From Chloroflexota bacterium (lineage in GTDB: Bacteria > Chloroflexota > Dehalococcoidia > Lucifugimonadales > UBA3495), in NCBI GenBank assembly GCA_022562475.1, contig JADFPD010000004.1, positions 1 to 46,056 on the forward strand: a stretch of 46,056 bases of DNA. The letters run 5' to 3'. The translations under genes and the position numbers were made by a program. Below, piece by piece: positions 1 through 8,133 of the stretch. Under the pieces are notes generated by a model. The model did not search any database and was not told the DNA's origin. It saw only the letters and a list, made by a program, of their open reading frames with translations. How positions within the stretch are numbered: the stretch's first letter is position 1; the number at the start of each line of letters is the position of its first letter.

Positions 1-150
1 GCAGCCGACCAGGTGCAGGCTCTGCCGCCTGTCGTCATCTCCGTGGGCGAGACCATCACCGCAGCCGACGAGGTGCAGGCTCTGCCGCCCGCCGTCATCT
101 CCGTGGGCGAGACCTTCACCGCAACCGACGGGGTGCAGGTCCTGCCGCAG
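1..150 (+). repeat. 60-bp tandem repeats coding 20-residue units
   Basis: Two full 60-bp units (1-60 and 61-120) and a diverged third partial unit (121 to about 150) follow one another in the frame of the metalloprotease gene. Each encodes a 20-residue unit built around ALPP-V-ISVGET. The first two differ at only a few bases, so the duplication is recent or homogenised. The array begins at the window edge and probably continues upstream. It lies N-terminal to the protease domain and could be a surface stalk or linker. Confidence 0.8.
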
Positions 151-1246
151 TCCCTGGTAACGCCCACACCAACCCCGACACCTGCCCCAAGAATAAGTAG
201 GGCGACGGTTGACAGACCCGACGACTCCTCAGAGTTTCAGATTCATCTCATATACGCTCTGCCCAGCGATGGAACTGACGAAGAGTTGGACACACACGGA
301 GCGATAGCCGATTCGATTGAAGCAATCCAAATTTGGTTTGAGGAACAGACCAACGGTAAACGACTTAGGTTCGATACGTTCCAAGGGGAATATGACATTT
401 CCTTCATTCGCTTTTCTGAGGCCGAAGCAACATTCAAAAACTATGGGCAGGGTATTGGCGTTCGAATAGAACAACTAATCTTGGAGGCTGGGTTCGACAC
501 GAATAAGATTCAAGCGGTTTTTTATGACGGCGGCGCTGACGGCTGTGGGGTAAGCCAAATTGACTCAGGTAATATCGCTGTGATATTTATCGGGCAGGAT
601 TTTGGTTGCGCCTTTAATCCCTCCCAAGGCCAACATTACGCTGGCGAACTTGGTTGGGGGTTTGTGATGGTCCACGAGATATTTCACAACTTAGGTATTG
701 TTTCGGACTGTTCGCCTAACTCTAAGCCAGGAGGTCATGTCGATGACGACCGCTTTGATTTGATGGCGTCACCCAATGACACATCAGGCACAATAGTTAT
801 TGATGCCGCCCACGACGACTACTTTCAAGCTTCGGTCAATGGATGTGTGGATTTGGCTGACAGCGCGATTTTAGTTCCTCCTAATCCGGATTCGGTACTG
901 CCAGACCCTTGGAATTTTGTTGAACTCCATCCCGAGGAATGTCGACCGGATGAGTCGTACGAATCGCTTCGCAAAAGGACGCTCACCACCAGAGTTAACA
1001 TTTACAATGGCTCATCACAGGACCTGTTGGGTTTTTTTTAAGCGCCGACGGCCAACGCACTCAGATAGGGGGGGACCATTGCCTCCGGGGTTAACCGGGA
1101 TTGCCAACAACATAACCAAAAACTTCGAGCCGGACAAAATACTGATATCGAACATTGAAGGACAATGCATAGGGATCTATACCATTCTCGACTCGACGGG
1201 AAAAATTTACATATTCGATGAGTTACTGGAAAACCAAATTCCTTGA
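1..1246 (+). pseudogene. Secreted-type zinc metalloprotease with N-terminal repeats, frame broken twice
   Basis: The frame is already open at base 1, so the 5' end is missing; the first in-window start (GTG at 13) is unlikely to be real. After the 20-residue repeats and a Pro/Thr linker (TPTPTPTPAP) comes a catalytic region with HEIFHNLG at 673-696, the HExxHxxG zinc motif of metzincin-like proteases. A GGHVDDD...DLM segment follows 30-40 residues later, as in small bacterial secreted proteases. The frame stops at 1041 directly after a T8 run (1032-1039). Adding one T there and one G to the G7 run (1068-1074) gives one continuous frame to TGA at 1244-1246, with a sensible tail (ADGQRTQI, then GLTGIANN, ending ENQIP). 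It is either a decayed gene or a gene with two homopolymer undercalls. The substrate is unknown. Confidence 0.65.
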
Positions 1247-1408
1247 TATTTGGAAAACTCCTTGGGCGTCCCTCCACGCGAGGTGATGGATATCCTCGGC
1301 CATGCCAACATCCAGACAACTCTCGGTCTTTACACCCCCAGCACTACAGACCTCCGCCGCGAGGCAATGGAGCGGTTTGGTCAGCGCCTTTGGCCCACTG
1401 CTGATTAA
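1247..1408 (+). pseudogene. C-terminal remnant of tyrosine recombinase (phage-type integrase)
   Basis: This frame is open only from 1247 to the TAA at 1406-1408, about 53 codons. It contains VMDILGHANIQTTLGLYTP, which matches the conserved C-terminal box of tyrosine recombinases. The LGHA histidine and the nucleophilic tyrosine in LYTP are both present. The N-terminal arm-binding and core-binding domains and the R-K-HxxR part of the active site are absent. The protease tail ends immediately before it. The fragment cannot be active and marks a past integration or deletion. Recognition is firm from the box sequence; the parent element is unknown. Confidence 0.8.
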
Positions 1409-1432
1409 TTCGTCCAAGATATCCATGTAGGA

Positions 1433-1564
1433 CTATCCGGAGATACCCGTCGGCCCAATCGTCGGGGTAGTCCACGGTCTCTGGTACACATTTGCCTCCA
1501 CAGTCCCTGTGTGGCCCTCATACGTGCCACTGGTGATGGTCACCCGGTCTCCGCGTCGCCTCAT
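1433..1564 (-). pseudogene. KOW-domain small protein fragment, probably frameshifted
   Basis: Reading leftward from ATG at 1562-1564 gives a 43-residue ORF. It begins MRRRGDRVTITSGTYEGHTG and continues TVEANVYQR, a good match to the KOW nucleic-acid-binding motif (GDxVxIxxGxxxGxxGxV). After QR the frame becomes implausible (RPWTTPTIG). The +1 frame instead reads TVDYPDDWADGY, which continues a KOW-like fold. The gene thus appears broken by one base and truncated. It converges on the integrase remnant, which suits a decayed mobile element. No full-length function can be assigned. Confidence 0.5.
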
Positions 1565-1677
1565 CCATCGCATGCCCTAGACGTTAGGGAGAGGTCATCC
1601 ATCCGGGGAAGAACTGACTGTCACCATCCCTTACTGAATCGTGTCATAATACCGGCAACTTTTTAGGCAGATATCGC

Positions 1678-2223
1678 ATGAACGACCAGCGAAAAACCAA
1701 GAAGCAGTTACTGGAAGAACTGAAGCGGGAGCGGGAACGTTCTGAGCTGGCTGAAGAACGCTCTTTGGTGCTCCAGGAAGTCTCCAAACGGGTGGCAGCG
1801 GCCCACGATATCGACGAAGTACTGGACCTGATGGTAAATGAGGCCTCGCGACTTGTTGGCGCATCAGGCGCGCTGATTCGGCTGTTGGAAGATTCCAGGC
1901 TAGTTATGCGAGCCGCGACCGATTCCGTGGCCGCATATGCCGATGAAAGCACCAAGTTTGTGCCAAGTTTGCCAGTCGGTGAGGGTAGTGCTGCCGGCCA
2001 GGTATTGGCCAACACCGAACCAACCATCGCATACGATCTGTACGACTTAGAATCGATATCCATTGAGACTCGCACATTGTTTCGCCAACATGGTTTCCAC
2101 GGAGCCGTAATCGTCCCGTTGTTGGCCAACGGTCGCCCAATCGGAGTGCTCAATGTTGTGGACCAGCGCGCTCGTCAATTCACAGACGGGGAGGTGTCAA
2201 TAATCTTGGCGTTTGCTGATTAG
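1678..2223 (+). CDS. GAF sensor histidine kinase, N-terminal fragment ending at in-frame TAG
   Basis: This 181-residue piece starts at ATG 1678. It has a short charged coiled coil (about residues 1-35, KKQLLEELKRERERSELAEE) and then one GAF domain (about 40-180) ending in FTDGEVSIILAFAD. GAF domains bind small ligands or sense redox state. The TAG at 2221-2223 falls where GAF families normally have glutamine (FADQAALALE), and the same frame continues without another stop to 3552. A single CAG-to-TAG change would explain it. As it stands, the piece has a sensor domain but no transmitter. Confidence 0.8.
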   Translation: MNDQRKTKKQLLEELKRERERSELAEERSLVLQEVSKRVAAAHDIDEVLDLMVNEASRLVGASGALIRLLEDSRLVMRAATDSVAAYADESTKFVPSLPVGEGSAAGQVLANTEPTIAYDLYDLESISIETRTLFRQHGFHGAVIVPLLANGRPIGVLNVVDQRARQFTDGEVSIILAFAD

Positions 2224-2331
2224 GCAGCCCTAGCTCTGGAGAAAGCCCGTCTCATAAACGAAGCAGAGGCCCGTGAGCGGCAGGCCACCCAACTCTATGA
2301 GGTAACCACCCAACTAGCCTCCAACCACGAT

Positions 2332-3552
2332 TTGAACAGCGTGCTAGAGCTAATCACCCAACAGGCCACTGAACTCACCGGCGGAACAGGTGCAATGATA
2401 TACAAGTACGACGAAGCGAGGAAAGGCCTAGTCATCACTACCAGGCATAACTTCGACCAGAAGTTCGGTGACATGTTCATTCGGCCCGGCGAAGGGAATG
2501 CCGGGCGCGCCTACGTGGAGCGGCGCGCGATTTGGACCGATGACTTTGGGGGTGACTCTTCGGTTGTGTATTCCGATGACGACACCGAAGAGATGAGGAA
2601 GGGATTGGATTCAGAATGGGGAGTAACAGGCGTGGTGGCCGCTCCCATCATGATTCAGGACGAGGTGTATGGGATACTCGATGTGTTTTTTGTCCAGCAC
2701 CGAGAGTTCAGCGACGAACAGGTCAATCTGGTTCAGAACCTGGCCGACAGCGCTGCCGTGGCCATCAACAACGCTCGGTTCATCGAGGAAATCCAGCAGG
2801 CGCGGGACGATGCCGAAGAAGCCAACGAGACCCTGAGTCATTTCCTGGCCAACATGAGCCACAATCTGCGCACCCCTCTGAACGCCATCATCGGCTACAG
2901 CGAGATGCTCCAGGAAGAAGCCGAGGACTCAGACAACGAAGAATTTAAAGAGGACCTAGAGCGGATCAATGGAGCAGGGAAGCACCTGCTGAGTCTGGTT
3001 AACTATGTTCTAGACATCGCCAAGATTGAGGCCGGGGCCATGGACATCTACTTGGAGACCTTCCCCGTCGAGCCGATGATTCAGGACGTCGTAACCACCA
3101 CGCAGACTCTGGTGGAAAAGAACTCCAACGTGTTGGAAATAGACTGCCCCGACTCGGTGGGCTCAATCCACGCTGATACCACAAAAATAAAACAATGCCT
3201 TTACAATCTGATCGATAACGCCTCCAAGTTCACCGAACAGGGGACCATCTCACTGACCGTTAGCCGAGATACCGAAGAAGGTCAAGAGTGGGTCAACTTC
3301 GCCGTAGGTGACACAGGTATTGGGATGACCGATGAACAGATGGGACGGCTCTTTGAGGCATTTGCTCAGGCAGAAGGATCAACCACTCGCCGGTTCGGTG
3401 GCACGGGATTGGGACTGGCCATCACCCGCCATTTCTGCGAGATGATGGGCGGCATGGTGTTGGTGGAGAGTGAAGCAGGTAAAGGATCGACGTTCACCAT
3501 GAAGCTGCCTGCGATAGTGGACGACTCACTCGGAACACCGCTTCAAAAGTAG
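2332..3552 (+). CDS. GAF sensor histidine kinase, C-terminal fragment (GAF-HisKA-HATPase)
   Basis: This is the continuation of the preceding frame; sequence is open from 2224 ([18 protein letters not shown]). The 5' limit given is the first non-ATG start and is arbitrary. It contains a second GAF domain (about residues 5-155), a coiled linker, a HisKA box with [18 protein letters not shown], an N box (NLIDNASKF), G1 (DTGIGM), F ([10 protein letters not shown]) and G2 (GGTGLGLAI). The phosphoacceptor His is followed by Asn rather than the commoner Glu. No membrane segment is seen, so the kinase is likely cytosolic. No response regulator lies nearby. Whole-protein length without the stop would be about 624 residues. 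Confidence 0.85.
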   Translation: MNSVLELITQQATELTGGTGAMIYKYDEARKGLVITTRHNFDQKFGDMFIRPGEGNAGRAYVERRAIWTDDFGGDSSVVYSDDDTEEMRKGLDSEWGVTGVVAAPIMIQDEVYGILDVFFVQHREFSDEQVNLVQNLADSAAVAINNARFIEEIQQARDDAEEANETLSHFLANMSHNLRTPLNAIIGYSEMLQEEAEDSDNEEFKEDLERINGAGKHLLSLVNYVLDIAKIEAGAMDIYLETFPVEPMIQDVVTTTQTLVEKNSNVLEIDCPDSVGSIHADTTKIKQCLYNLIDNASKFTEQGTISLTVSRDTEEGQEWVNFAVGDTGIGMTDEQMGRLFEAFAQAEGSTTRRFGGTGLGLAITRHFCEMMGGMVLVESEAGKGSTFTMKLPAIVDDSLGTPLQK

Positions 3553-3817
3553 AGATCAACGCACTGGCGTAAATGCCTCAGGCAACAAATCTCCCGTCCG
3601 GCCCAACCCTGCTTCACCAAGGGATAGCCGCATGCCAACGGGCTTGTGTTGGCTCTCAACCCTTCGGTTCAGGCGTGGAGATCTCCTCAAGCCTTCTACA
3701 AAGAGAGAAACGACAGGTGCTAGCTTGTAGGCCCAAGTGATCGAAATTCCCCAAAAAATATTTCCAGCGTCCACACTAGTGCGCCACACGTTTCCTAAGC
3801 CTTGCGGGGGGTGATTC

Positions 3818-4945
3818 ATGACGGTTGTAGCTCGGATTGCAATTAAGGACTGCCCGATGCTAATCGGCGACCTCCTGCTGTCGGGTCCGCCGCTGCCGGG
3901 TGTAACGACCGTCATACCCACAGCCGATGACCTGTCGATGGCATTCCTGTCCAGCTCCCCTGTGGTCCCGCGGGACTTGTGCCAGAAGATCGCGGTCGTC
4001 GGCGATAACCTCGTCGTCGGCTGGGCCGGGTCGTATGACGTCGCGCGAGACGTGATCTCCGAATTGGTGCGGCTAAATGCAGCGAGGCCCTTCACGAACG
4101 AATTATTACAGCGGCACTTTGATTCCCTGAGCCCGTCTGTATGGTTGGATCCAAACGTGCAGGGACGACAGAATGCGATTGGCCTCGTTGGCTTTGTCCG
4201 GGACGGCAACCGAGTCGCGCAGTTCGGTCGAAGCAACTACCAACTTCCCACGCAACTCTTTGGCACGGTCGGCCTACTTGGCACTTGGTGGCATGACGTC
4301 GAAGAGTTCCTCAAAAAATTCCAGCAACTACCCGAGTCGCGTGACCGCCCGACGAACGCGTTGGAACAATCGCTCTCGTTCGGCCTGCAACTGACGGGGA
4401 CATTCCTGAACTTGGAAATGGCGACACTCGATAGCGTGAAAAAGCTCTACGGAGGTGGCTACGAAATCGCCGCCTCGATTGCGGGTAAGTTTGAGAAACT
4501 GGATGATGTAACGTACGTGTTCTGGGAGACTCGCACCGACGGTACGACGGTGCGCTTGAACCTCGTCCCGAGGCGGGTGTTTCGGTACGCCTACCAAGAC
4601 GACCTGTTGGTTATCCGCGCGGTTTCTTTCCAGGGCGAAGGGCCGACGGACACAGTCCGCCAGGACCTTTTCCCGGTGCGTCCCGTATACAGGGATCTGC
4701 GGCCGACTGAGATCACGAGCCCACCCGTGCCAACGCTCAACACACGCTGGCTGTGCAACTTCATATTCGTTTCCCTACCAAACGGAAGGACTGGAATTCT
4801 GACGCTGGTCCTTTACAAGGCGACAGGTGGTGACAGGTGGGTCAAGTTTTTTGACAACCCGATCGGTGTGGGAGTTCAGCAGGAATTCCTCGACCTAGTC
4901 GTGCGTGAGTTCTGGGAAGAATTCGGCATTCGGGTAGAGTATTAA
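3818..4945 (+). CDS. Uncharacterised protein with possible Ntn-hydrolase-like N-terminal domain
   Basis: 375 residues from ATG 3818, preceded by a G-rich stretch (GCGGGGGGTGATTC) that may act as ribosome binding site. The N terminus reads MTVVARIAIKDCPMLIGDLL, and about 45 residues later comes KIAVVGDNLVVGWAGSYDVA. This layout (Thr after Met, a short hydrophobic strand with a GD, then a GWAGS turn before a helix) resembles proteasome/HslV-type Ntn hydrolases, in which Thr1 would be the nucleophile. The C-terminal ~180 residues are not recognised. No signal peptide or membrane helix is evident. The enzyme fold is an inference from pattern alone. The gene stands alone, with a hairpin just after its stop. 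Confidence 0.6.
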   Translation: MTVVARIAIKDCPMLIGDLLLSGPPLPGVTTVIPTADDLSMAFLSSSPVVPRDLCQKIAVVGDNLVVGWAGSYDVARDVISELVRLNAARPFTNELLQRHFDSLSPSVWLDPNVQGRQNAIGLVGFVRDGNRVAQFGRSNYQLPTQLFGTVGLLGTWWHDVEEFLKKFQQLPESRDRPTNALEQSLSFGLQLTGTFLNLEMATLDSVKKLYGGGYEIAASIAGKFEKLDDVTYVFWETRTDGTTVRLNLVPRRVFRYAYQDDLLVIRAVSFQGEGPTDTVRQDLFPVRPVYRDLRPTEITSPPVPTLNTRWLCNFIFVSLPNGRTGILTLVLYKATGGDRWVKFFDNPIGVGVQQEFLDLVVREFWEEFGIRVEY

Positions 4946-4968
4946 CCATCGGTTCATCGATCGAAAGA

Positions 4969-4998
4969 AGAGTGGGGTGGCTTCAGCCACCCCACTCT
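4969..4998 (+). terminator. Perfect 14-bp hairpin after the 375-residue gene
   Basis: AGAGTGGGGTGGCT (4969-4982) and its exact complement (4985-4998) flank a 2-base loop, 24 bases after the stop codon. No T tract follows on either strand, so termination efficiency is uncertain, but position and symmetry fit a transcription end. Confidence 0.55.
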
Positions 4999-5047
4999 GT
5001 CGTAACTTCATCTCAGCAGTCACACATCAGTATCCCCGGTGGTCCCT

Positions 5048-5180
5048 AGCCCTGCCGGGGGTCTGTCCGCTGGATGTCGTGCCTGCCCAGTCTCTGATCG
5101 ATAGGGCCTTTTGCTGAGAAATTGTCGGTGGTACGGGCATAGTTACCCCTCGCGTCTCCCGCTAAGCCATGCCGGGGGTC
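5048..5180. repeat. 16-base direct repeat, two copies
   Basis: AGCCCTGCCGGGGGTC at 5048-5063 and AGCCATGCCGGGGGTC at 5165-5180, 117 bases apart. They match in 15 of 16 positions. Their role is unknown. Confidence 0.5.
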
Positions 5181-5339
5181 CCTGCACTGCCCATTAATCC
5201 CTCGTACCCCGAAACCCGGCCACCGTGCCGTGTCCACGGGAGATAGCCGCCACGTGCTGATGAGCCGAGGTCGAGGCGAAAGAACGTAAGCTTGGTGGAA
5301 TAACGGTAGCGCCAACTGGCGACAGCGTCGCGACGCTGC

Positions 5340-5705
5340 CTATTCTGAGTCTTCGTTCAGACTCAGCTGTCCACGTATCGATTCAAGCTCTTGAATTTCC
5401 CACCGAATCAACTCCTTAAGCTCACGTATTTCACTGGCGGTGGTAGTTGACGAAAAATCGGCGCTGCCAATGACAATGCTTTCCAGTCTTTTAGCGATGT
5501 CGTCGTTAGGGAAAAGACTTTCAAACAGCGCGCGGTTGCCATCGTGCCAATCGTGGCGTTTCGTCTGCAATTCTGGAAGAGCCGAAACATCAAGAAGCTT
5601 GCGTCCGACGGATATCCTGGCTTCAATTTGAGTGATCGCCCCCGCAGTGTTGCCATGGAGTTTCGCCAATAGGTCCTCAGGGTCTTGGCCTGCGTCGATT
5701 GTCAT
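5340..5705 (-). CDS. Uncharacterised 121-residue helical protein
   Basis: The start chosen is ATG at 5703-5705 (MTIDAGQDPEDLLAKLHGN) because GAGGAG sits five bases upstream; the frame extends upstream without such a site. The protein is charged and mostly helical, with a central segment around WHDGNRALFESLF and a C-terminal amphipathic helix (SEIRELKELIRWEIQELESI). It has no signal peptide, membrane segment or catalytic signature that I recognise. It reads in the same direction as the next uncharacterised gene and sits in the accessory region left of tRNA-Thr. A cargo or defence-related role is possible, but nothing in the sequence shows it. Confidence 0.65.
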   Translation of the reverse strand: MTIDAGQDPEDLLAKLHGNTAGAITQIEARISVGRKLLDVSALPELQTKRHDWHDGNRALFESLFPNDDIAKRLESIVIGSADFSSTTTASEIRELKELIRWEIQELESIRGQLSLNEDSE

Positions 5706-5831
5706 AGCGCTCCTCTTATTTCGGGTGACCGCCTCCGTACAGACTGAATTAGAGGGCAATGAATTAAATCAAAGCTCCGGCTGATCACCGGGGCGTATTT
5801 GTTTCGTTCAACAGCAAACAACCCGTGGTTT

Positions 5832-6575
5832 CTAACCAGAGACACCCTGGTCCACTTGCTCCAGCACATAACCAAGGCTTCGGAAGACGTTCTCCGTCAT
5901 CTCCGCCAGAATCGCTTGGTAATCTTGTACCGTAAGCTCGTCACTTTTATTACGTTCCGCAGTGGAACCTTTAATTATCCCAGGTCCAATGAACACAGCT
6001 GCTTCCCAATAACCGAAGTCTGTCATTACAGTCGCTGCGATGGCTGTTTTCCCAGCCGGCCGATTCGCACCGTGTACGAATGCGGTTCGGTGCTTATCAA
6101 TTTCATCGCGCACCATCGAGTCAACTAACGCCTGATAATCCCTTTTGATCTCCAGCTCGACCAAATGAACCTTGCAGGTGTGCGCAATCAGACTTTTGGT
6201 CTTTTCACAGAGCGCATAGGCACTCTCCAACCACACTTCGTAGTAGTACCTGGCAAGTCTCCGTTCCGAAACCCCTTCTAACAGTTCGAGTGTAATCTTT
6301 AGTCTCTCGATCGCCTGGGTAATGTCCCATGTGGATTCCAAGACTTCACACCAAGAAGCAGGGAAGCTTTGCTCAGGGACAGGTAATGCTTCGGGTAGAA
6401 CAAACCCGAATTTCTGCAGGCCCTCATGAGCTTGGAGCGCATGAAGGAACGTCGGGGCAATATTTTCCAACTCAAGTTTGACTTCGGCCCATCGATTGTC
6501 TATGAAATCTTGAATGTCAAAATAATTGCTCATTTTGTGCCTAACGTCGGACCCGCCGAGAAAATTGGCGTTCAT
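5832..6575 (-). CDS. Uncharacterised 247-residue soluble protein
   Basis: Two starts are possible: ATG 6575 (MNANFLGGSDVRHK) or ATG 6533 (MSNYFDIQDFIDNRW). The second looks more like a natural N terminus. The protein is rich in acidic and aromatic residues (NRWAEVKLELENIAPTFLHA, RLARYYYEVWLESAYALCE) and predominantly helical. A C-terminal segment has glycines and hydrophobics (FGYWEAAVFIGPGIIKGS). No known domain is recognised. Base composition is AT-richer than the genes right of the tRNA, which fits the accessory nature of this block. It is about 130 bases upstream of the 121-residue gene on the same strand, so the two may be co-transcribed. Confidence 0.65.
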   Translation of the reverse strand: MNANFLGGSDVRHKMSNYFDIQDFIDNRWAEVKLELENIAPTFLHALQAHEGLQKFGFVLPEALPVPEQSFPASWCEVLESTWDITQAIERLKITLELLEGVSERRLARYYYEVWLESAYALCEKTKSLIAHTCKVHLVELEIKRDYQALVDSMVRDEIDKHRTAFVHGANRPAGKTAIAATVMTDFGYWEAAVFIGPGIIKGSTAERNKSDELTVQDYQAILAEMTENVFRSLGYVLEQVDQGVSG

Positions 6576-6644
6576 TTGGCGTTCATTTCATGGTTGCCGA
6601 CCAACGTATACAAGACGGCAACCTAGGATTTAGCCTCAATATAC

Positions 6645-6719
6645 TGGAGCCGGTGATGGGAATCGAACCCGCGACCTGCTGTTTACGAAACAGCTGCTCT
6701 ACCACTGAGCTACACCGGC
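6645..6719 (-). tRNA. tRNA-Thr (anticodon CGU)
   Basis: Read on the minus strand, the acceptor GCCGGTG pairs with CACCGGC. The D arm is GCTC/GAGC, the anticodon stem is GCTGT/ACAGC with loop TTCGTAA (anticodon CGT, reading ACG), and the T loop is TTCGATT. The discriminator is T and CCA is encoded (6645-6647). The T stem (GCGGG/CCCAT) has one C-A mismatch and one G-T pair, slightly weaker than usual. The 3' end faces the accessory region to the left, so it is a candidate integration site. Confidence 0.92.
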
Positions 6720-6827
6720 CCGGCAGCGGCCAAAACGGGGTTGCCGCAGCAAATATCTTAGCATATGGCCGTGCCTGGAGGACCCGAATCGTCACGGCTC
6801 CCCGGAAGTAAATCGCCTGCCGGTCAG

Positions 6828-7976
6828 CTACCACGAATAAGACCCGCTGGCCAGGTCGGCGCCTTCGCGCATAGTTGCCAGTTTGAGCCAGACGATGTCC
6901 CTGTCCACCCGGTTGGAGCCGGCCGAGGTGTCGAATCCGCAATCGGTGCCGGCCATGACCCGGCTGGGGTCGCCCCCCACCGCGTCCACCGCCAGCCGCA
7001 GCCGGTCGGCCACCACCTCCGGGTGCTCCACGTAGTTGGTCTTGGTGTCGATGACCCCCGCCACCAGCAGCATGTGTTCCGGCAGAGGAAAACGTCGGTA
7101 TACCTTGTACTCGTGGGCGTGCCTGGGGTTGGCCATCTCCATCACCAACGCCCCGACGTTGGCCTCATAGACGATGGGTAGGATGTCTTCCAGGGGCACG
7201 TCGTAGTGGTGGGGCCCCTCGGCGTTGCCCCAGCAGACGTGGAGCCGCACCTGCTCCCTGGGGATGTTGCGGATGGCGTGGTTGATGGCCCGGATGTGCA
7301 ACGCCACCACCTCTTGAAACACCTCGATGGGGTCGTCCTGATAGGCTACGTGGCGCTCCATGGCCAGGTCCGGACAGTCCAACTGCAGGACCACGCCTCT
7401 GGCAGTGATGATCTCGTATTCCTTCCGCATCTCCTCCGCCAGCGCCATCACGTACTCTTCATGGCTGGCGTAGTGGGCGTTGCCCAGGGTGAGCGCTATG
7501 ATCCCGGGAGACGCCGCGCTCATGAACAGGTCCCGATGGTCGGCGCCGGTCTCTTTCACGCCGTTGACCAAACCGTCCAACTCCCGCTCCGCCAGGTCGG
7601 CTCGCCGGTATTCCAGGGGCCCGGTGCACTGGGGCATATCCCGCATCAACTGCACCACCCGGGGCCGGGCGATGCTGGGGAACTCGTTCTGGTCTCTGAG
7701 GCCCCGGCGCGTCCAAGAGCCGCCGAAACCAGCCATACGCTGCGTCACGTAGGTGGAGAAGCTGACGCGGGACTGTTCGCCGCTGTTGATGACGTCGACT
7801 CCGGCCAGGGCCTGCTTCCGGATCACATCCAGGGTCGACTCATCGGCCAGACGGTCCAAGGCCGATTGGTCCACCGGTTCTCCGCGGGACACCGCGCCGA
7901 GAAGCTCCACCAGCCCGTCGGGACGCGGCAGGCTGCCGGTGTGGGTGGTGAAGATGCGTCCTTCGCTTTTTTTCAT
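6828..7976 (-). CDS. Cobalamin-independent methionine synthase-family protein (MetE C-terminal-like)
   Basis: 382 residues, far shorter than full MetE (about 750) and matching stand-alone MetE-like proteins of the UROD/MetE superfamily. These transfer methyl or alkyl groups to a zinc-bound thiol. The N terminus reads FTTHTGSLPRPDGL, the usual opening of this family. Likely zinc-site segments are LHVCWGNAEGPHHYD and the C-terminal GTDCGFDT. SGEQSR near residue 65 also fits. The true substrate (homocysteine, coenzyme M-like thiol or another) cannot be told from sequence. It lies downstream of the DAO-type oxidase on the same strand with a 157-base gap, so the two may share a demethylation or C1 pathway. 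That link is inference. Confidence 0.82.
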   Translation of the reverse strand: MKKSEGRIFTTHTGSLPRPDGLVELLGAVSRGEPVDQSALDRLADESTLDVIRKQALAGVDVINSGEQSRVSFSTYVTQRMAGFGGSWTRRGLRDQNEFPSIARPRVVQLMRDMPQCTGPLEYRRADLAERELDGLVNGVKETGADHRDLFMSAASPGIIALTLGNAHYASHEEYVMALAEEMRKEYEIITARGVVLQLDCPDLAMERHVAYQDDPIEVFQEVVALHIRAINHAIRNIPREQVRLHVCWGNAEGPHHYDVPLEDILPIVYEANVGALVMEMANPRHAHEYKVYRRFPLPEHMLLVAGVIDTKTNYVEHPEVVADRLRLAVDAVGGDPSRVMAGTDCGFDTSAGSNRVDRDIVWLKLATMREGADLASGSYSW

Positions 7977-8133
7977 GGTTTTCCTTCAAGCCTGATATGG
8001 ATACCCGTGTGAGGCTGGCTCGCGGCGTTCCACTTCACTCTAACCCCCCTAGGTGGAGAGGACTTGTCTCTTCTGCCTCCGGGGGAAGTCTAGGATGGAG
8101 GCGTTGCAGGAAGCAATACACCCTCGAATATGA

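Larger units (their letters stand above)
4946..5339. other. 394-base gap with a hairpin and a 16-base direct repeat
   Basis: Apart from the hairpin near its left end, this gap has no convincing gene. An 89-codon minus-strand frame (5046-5315) has no ribosome binding site and no recognisable motif. The sequence AGCCxTGCCGGGGGTC occurs twice, at 5048-5063 and 5165-5180, with one mismatch. The repeat may be a remnant of mobile DNA. Confidence 0.4.

Noticed and set aside
1-150. CRISPR-like reading of the 60-bp repeats
   Set aside because: Units are contiguous without spacers and keep the reading frame of a protein.
2221-2223. TAG in the histidine kinase as pyrrolysine
   Set aside because: The position is glutamine in GAF domains, other genes in the window end normally at TAG, and nothing indicates a pyrrolysine system.
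3556-4236. 226-codon minus-strand ORF overlapping the possible Ntn-hydrolase gene
   Set aside because: The plus-strand gene has a better start and protein-like composition; this frame lacks any motif.
7206-8012. Long plus-strand ORF opposite the MetE-like gene
   Set aside because: Shadow frame of a well-recognised gene; its translation has no family features.
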